The notes under the pieces: model-generated | Databases searched by the model: none | Told to the model about the DNA's origin: nothing | Seen by the model: only the letters and a program-made list of their open reading frames with translations | Translations under genes and position numbers: made by a program | From: an uncultured Paracoccaceae bacterium | GTDB lineage: Bacteria; Pseudomonadota; Alphaproteobacteria; Rhodobacterales; Rhodobacteraceae | Assembly: GCA_947492825.1 (NCBI GenBank) | Contig: CANLNT010000001.1 | Location: 62,001-126,000 of the forward strand | DNA length: 64,000 nt | Direction of reading: 5' to 3' | Shown: positions 63,053 to 64,000 of the stretch, piece after piece | Layout of the letters: every line of letters begins with the position of its first letter | Position numbering within the stretch: position 1 is the stretch's first letter

Positions 63053-64000
63053 CTAAGGCGCGAAGGTGCGGGCGTAGCATGCGGGTGCCTCGTGCGGGGC
63101 AGACCGCGCAAGATAGACACCGCGCGCAATGGCACGGGCCATGCAGGTGGCCGCGGCATGGCCAAGGTGAACAGGGTCAGAAGCAGGGACATCGCCAGTG
63201 CTGACCGCAAAGATCAGATCGCCATCCATCGGGGTATGTGCAGGCACCAGCGCGCGGGCGACGCCATCATGTGCCGCGGTTGCAAGGCGCGTACATTCGG
63301 CCTGTGTCAGTCGCGCGGATGTCGCAACGATCCCGATGGTAGTGTTTTGCGCGGAAAGTTTGGTGACAGGTGCATCACGCGGATAAGTCGCAGAGGGGCC
63401 GAGGTTGCCAAATTCGCCGTCTTCTTCAAAGGGGGCGGCCCAAAAGTGCGGACCATCGCCGACAGTGGCTGATCCGAGCGCGTTCACTGCCACAAGTGCG
63501 CCCACAATGGTGCCATCGGGCAAAGCGGTCGAGGCAGAGCCGAGCCCGCCTTTCAGCGTGGCCGTTGTTGCCCCAAACCCCGCGCCCGCCGTGCCAAGCG
63601 CAAAGCTCTGTTCAGCCGCCTGAAAAGCATCCGCACCAAGGCCGCGATAGGGGTTGCTGGTCCAGTTTTTGTCGCCGCCATTGAGCAGATCAAACAGAAT
63701 TGCACCGGGCACGATTGGCACGCGCATGTCGCCTACCGCAAAGCCGCGACCGACGGTGCGCAGGGCGTCGGTGACACCCGAAGCAGCATCAAGACCAAAG
63801 CTGCTGCCGCCCGACAACACTAGCGCGTCCACCTGTTGCACCAGCTTGTCAGGCGCCAGCAAATCAGTCTCTCGCGTGCCGGGTGCGCCGCCCATGACGT
63901 TGACGCCACAAGTGAACGGGCGGTCCCCTGTCAGGACCGTGCAGCCCGATCTTAAGGCCGCGTCTTGTGCGTTGCCCACCAACAGGCCGGGCACATCGGT
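63053..64000 (-). CDS. P1 family peptidase (DmpA/BapA type), 5' end beyond right edge
   Basis: At least 315 residues are visible; the first few codons lie outside (the frame is open to the edge and reads TDVPGLLVGNAQD). TLKGGLGSASTALPDG, TKLSAQNTTIGIVATSARLTQ (self-cleavage and Thr nucleophile region) and GDLIFAVSTGDVP are the DmpA family motifs. Such enzymes cleave N-terminal amino acids or beta-peptides after autoproteolysis. Convergent with the hydrolase, 10 bases apart. Confidence 0.9.
   Translation of the reverse strand, partial: TDVPGLLVGNAQDAALRSGCTVLTGDRPFTCGVNVMGGAPGTRETDLLAPDKLVQQVDALVLSGGSSFGLDAASGVTDALRTVGRGFAVGDMRVPIVPGAILFDLLNGGDKNWTSNPYRGLGADAFQAAEQSFALGTAGAGFGATTATLKGGLGSASTALPDGTIVGALVAVNALGSATVGDGPHFWAAPFEEDGEFGNLGPSATYPRDAPVTKLSAQNTTIGIVATSARLTQAECTRLATAAHDGVARALVPAHTPMDGDLIFAVSTGDVPASDPVHLGHAAATCMARAIARGVYLARSAPHEAPACYARTFAP

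Overview
The window is a chromosomal segment of an alphaproteobacterium of the Rhodobacteraceae (Roseobacter group). I base this on the high-GC codon use; the F1 ATP synthase operon (atpHAGDC) standing apart from the F0 genes; the glcDEF operon; and families typical of this group (TIGR01459-type HAD, DUF1150 next to Hsp20, YcgN, DUF1285, zf-CHCC, DUF2161, GT14 with a long C-terminal region). No rRNA, tRNA, insertion sequence, phage gene or CRISPR array was found. The segment is mostly core genome with a few accessory genes.

Layout. 0-3.4 kb: surface-glycan genes (an unknown partial gene, a sulfotransferase, a divergent GT14 glycosyltransferase). 3.4-9.1 kb: HIT protein, lone ABC ATPase, zf-CHCC, polA, and a Tat-exported protein coupled to a ferric-reductase-like membrane protein. 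9.1-14.6 kb: heat-shock-controlled Hsp20, trypsin-like protease and glcFED (glycolate to glyoxylate). 14.7-16.2 kb: DUF599, a small secreted protein and a universal stress protein. 16.2-23.8 kb: a MoxR / DUF58 / BatA-DUF4159 / large membrane protein operon, followed by a PPC-like membrane protein. 23.8-25.2 kb: DUF1285 and hydroxypyruvate isomerase. 25.4-30.3 kb: atpHAGDC. 30.4-38.5 kb: H-type lectin, prs, DsbA-like isomerase and hydrolase, threonine aldolase, YcgN-ribF, MaoC hydratase, HAD phosphatase and an AT-rich DUF7003 gene. 38.7-44.4 kb: Mn-dependent pyrophosphatase, a hairpin-rich stretch with mini-ORFs, a lipoprotein, DUF2161, TraB/GumN, and a DUF2145 plus lipoprotein operon. 44.5-47.1 kb: groES-groEL under CIRCE and a DUF1127-like protein. 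47.2-56.5 kb: amidinotransferase, EamA, Nudix, lipase, purEK, second Hsp20 with DUF1150, fabB, VOC and a WYL regulator. 56.5-64 kb: ECF sigma factor with a membrane vWA protein, thioredoxin-like protein, LytTR regulator, succinate-semialdehyde dehydrogenase, arylformamidase-like hydrolase and a P1 peptidase cut by the right edge.

Regulation is unusually readable here. The first Hsp20 gene has a near-consensus sigma-32 promoter, and both Hsp20 genes have a leader whose last hairpin pairs a UCGCU anti-SD (with bulged G) to the ribosome-binding site, the hallmark of a ROSE RNA thermometer. groESL has a CIRCE operator at its start site. glcD has a TTGGTAA-N7-TTACCAA dyad over its -10 box. The DUF2145 operon promoter is bracketed by two identical TGAACAATGTTCA palindromes. 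Three intergenic regions carry a hairpin followed by the same GCGCCCC(G/A)CCCGCC tail, and 39.7-40.14 kb holds a hairpin-dense leader with a five-codon ORF. These last elements are the best candidates for something undescribed.
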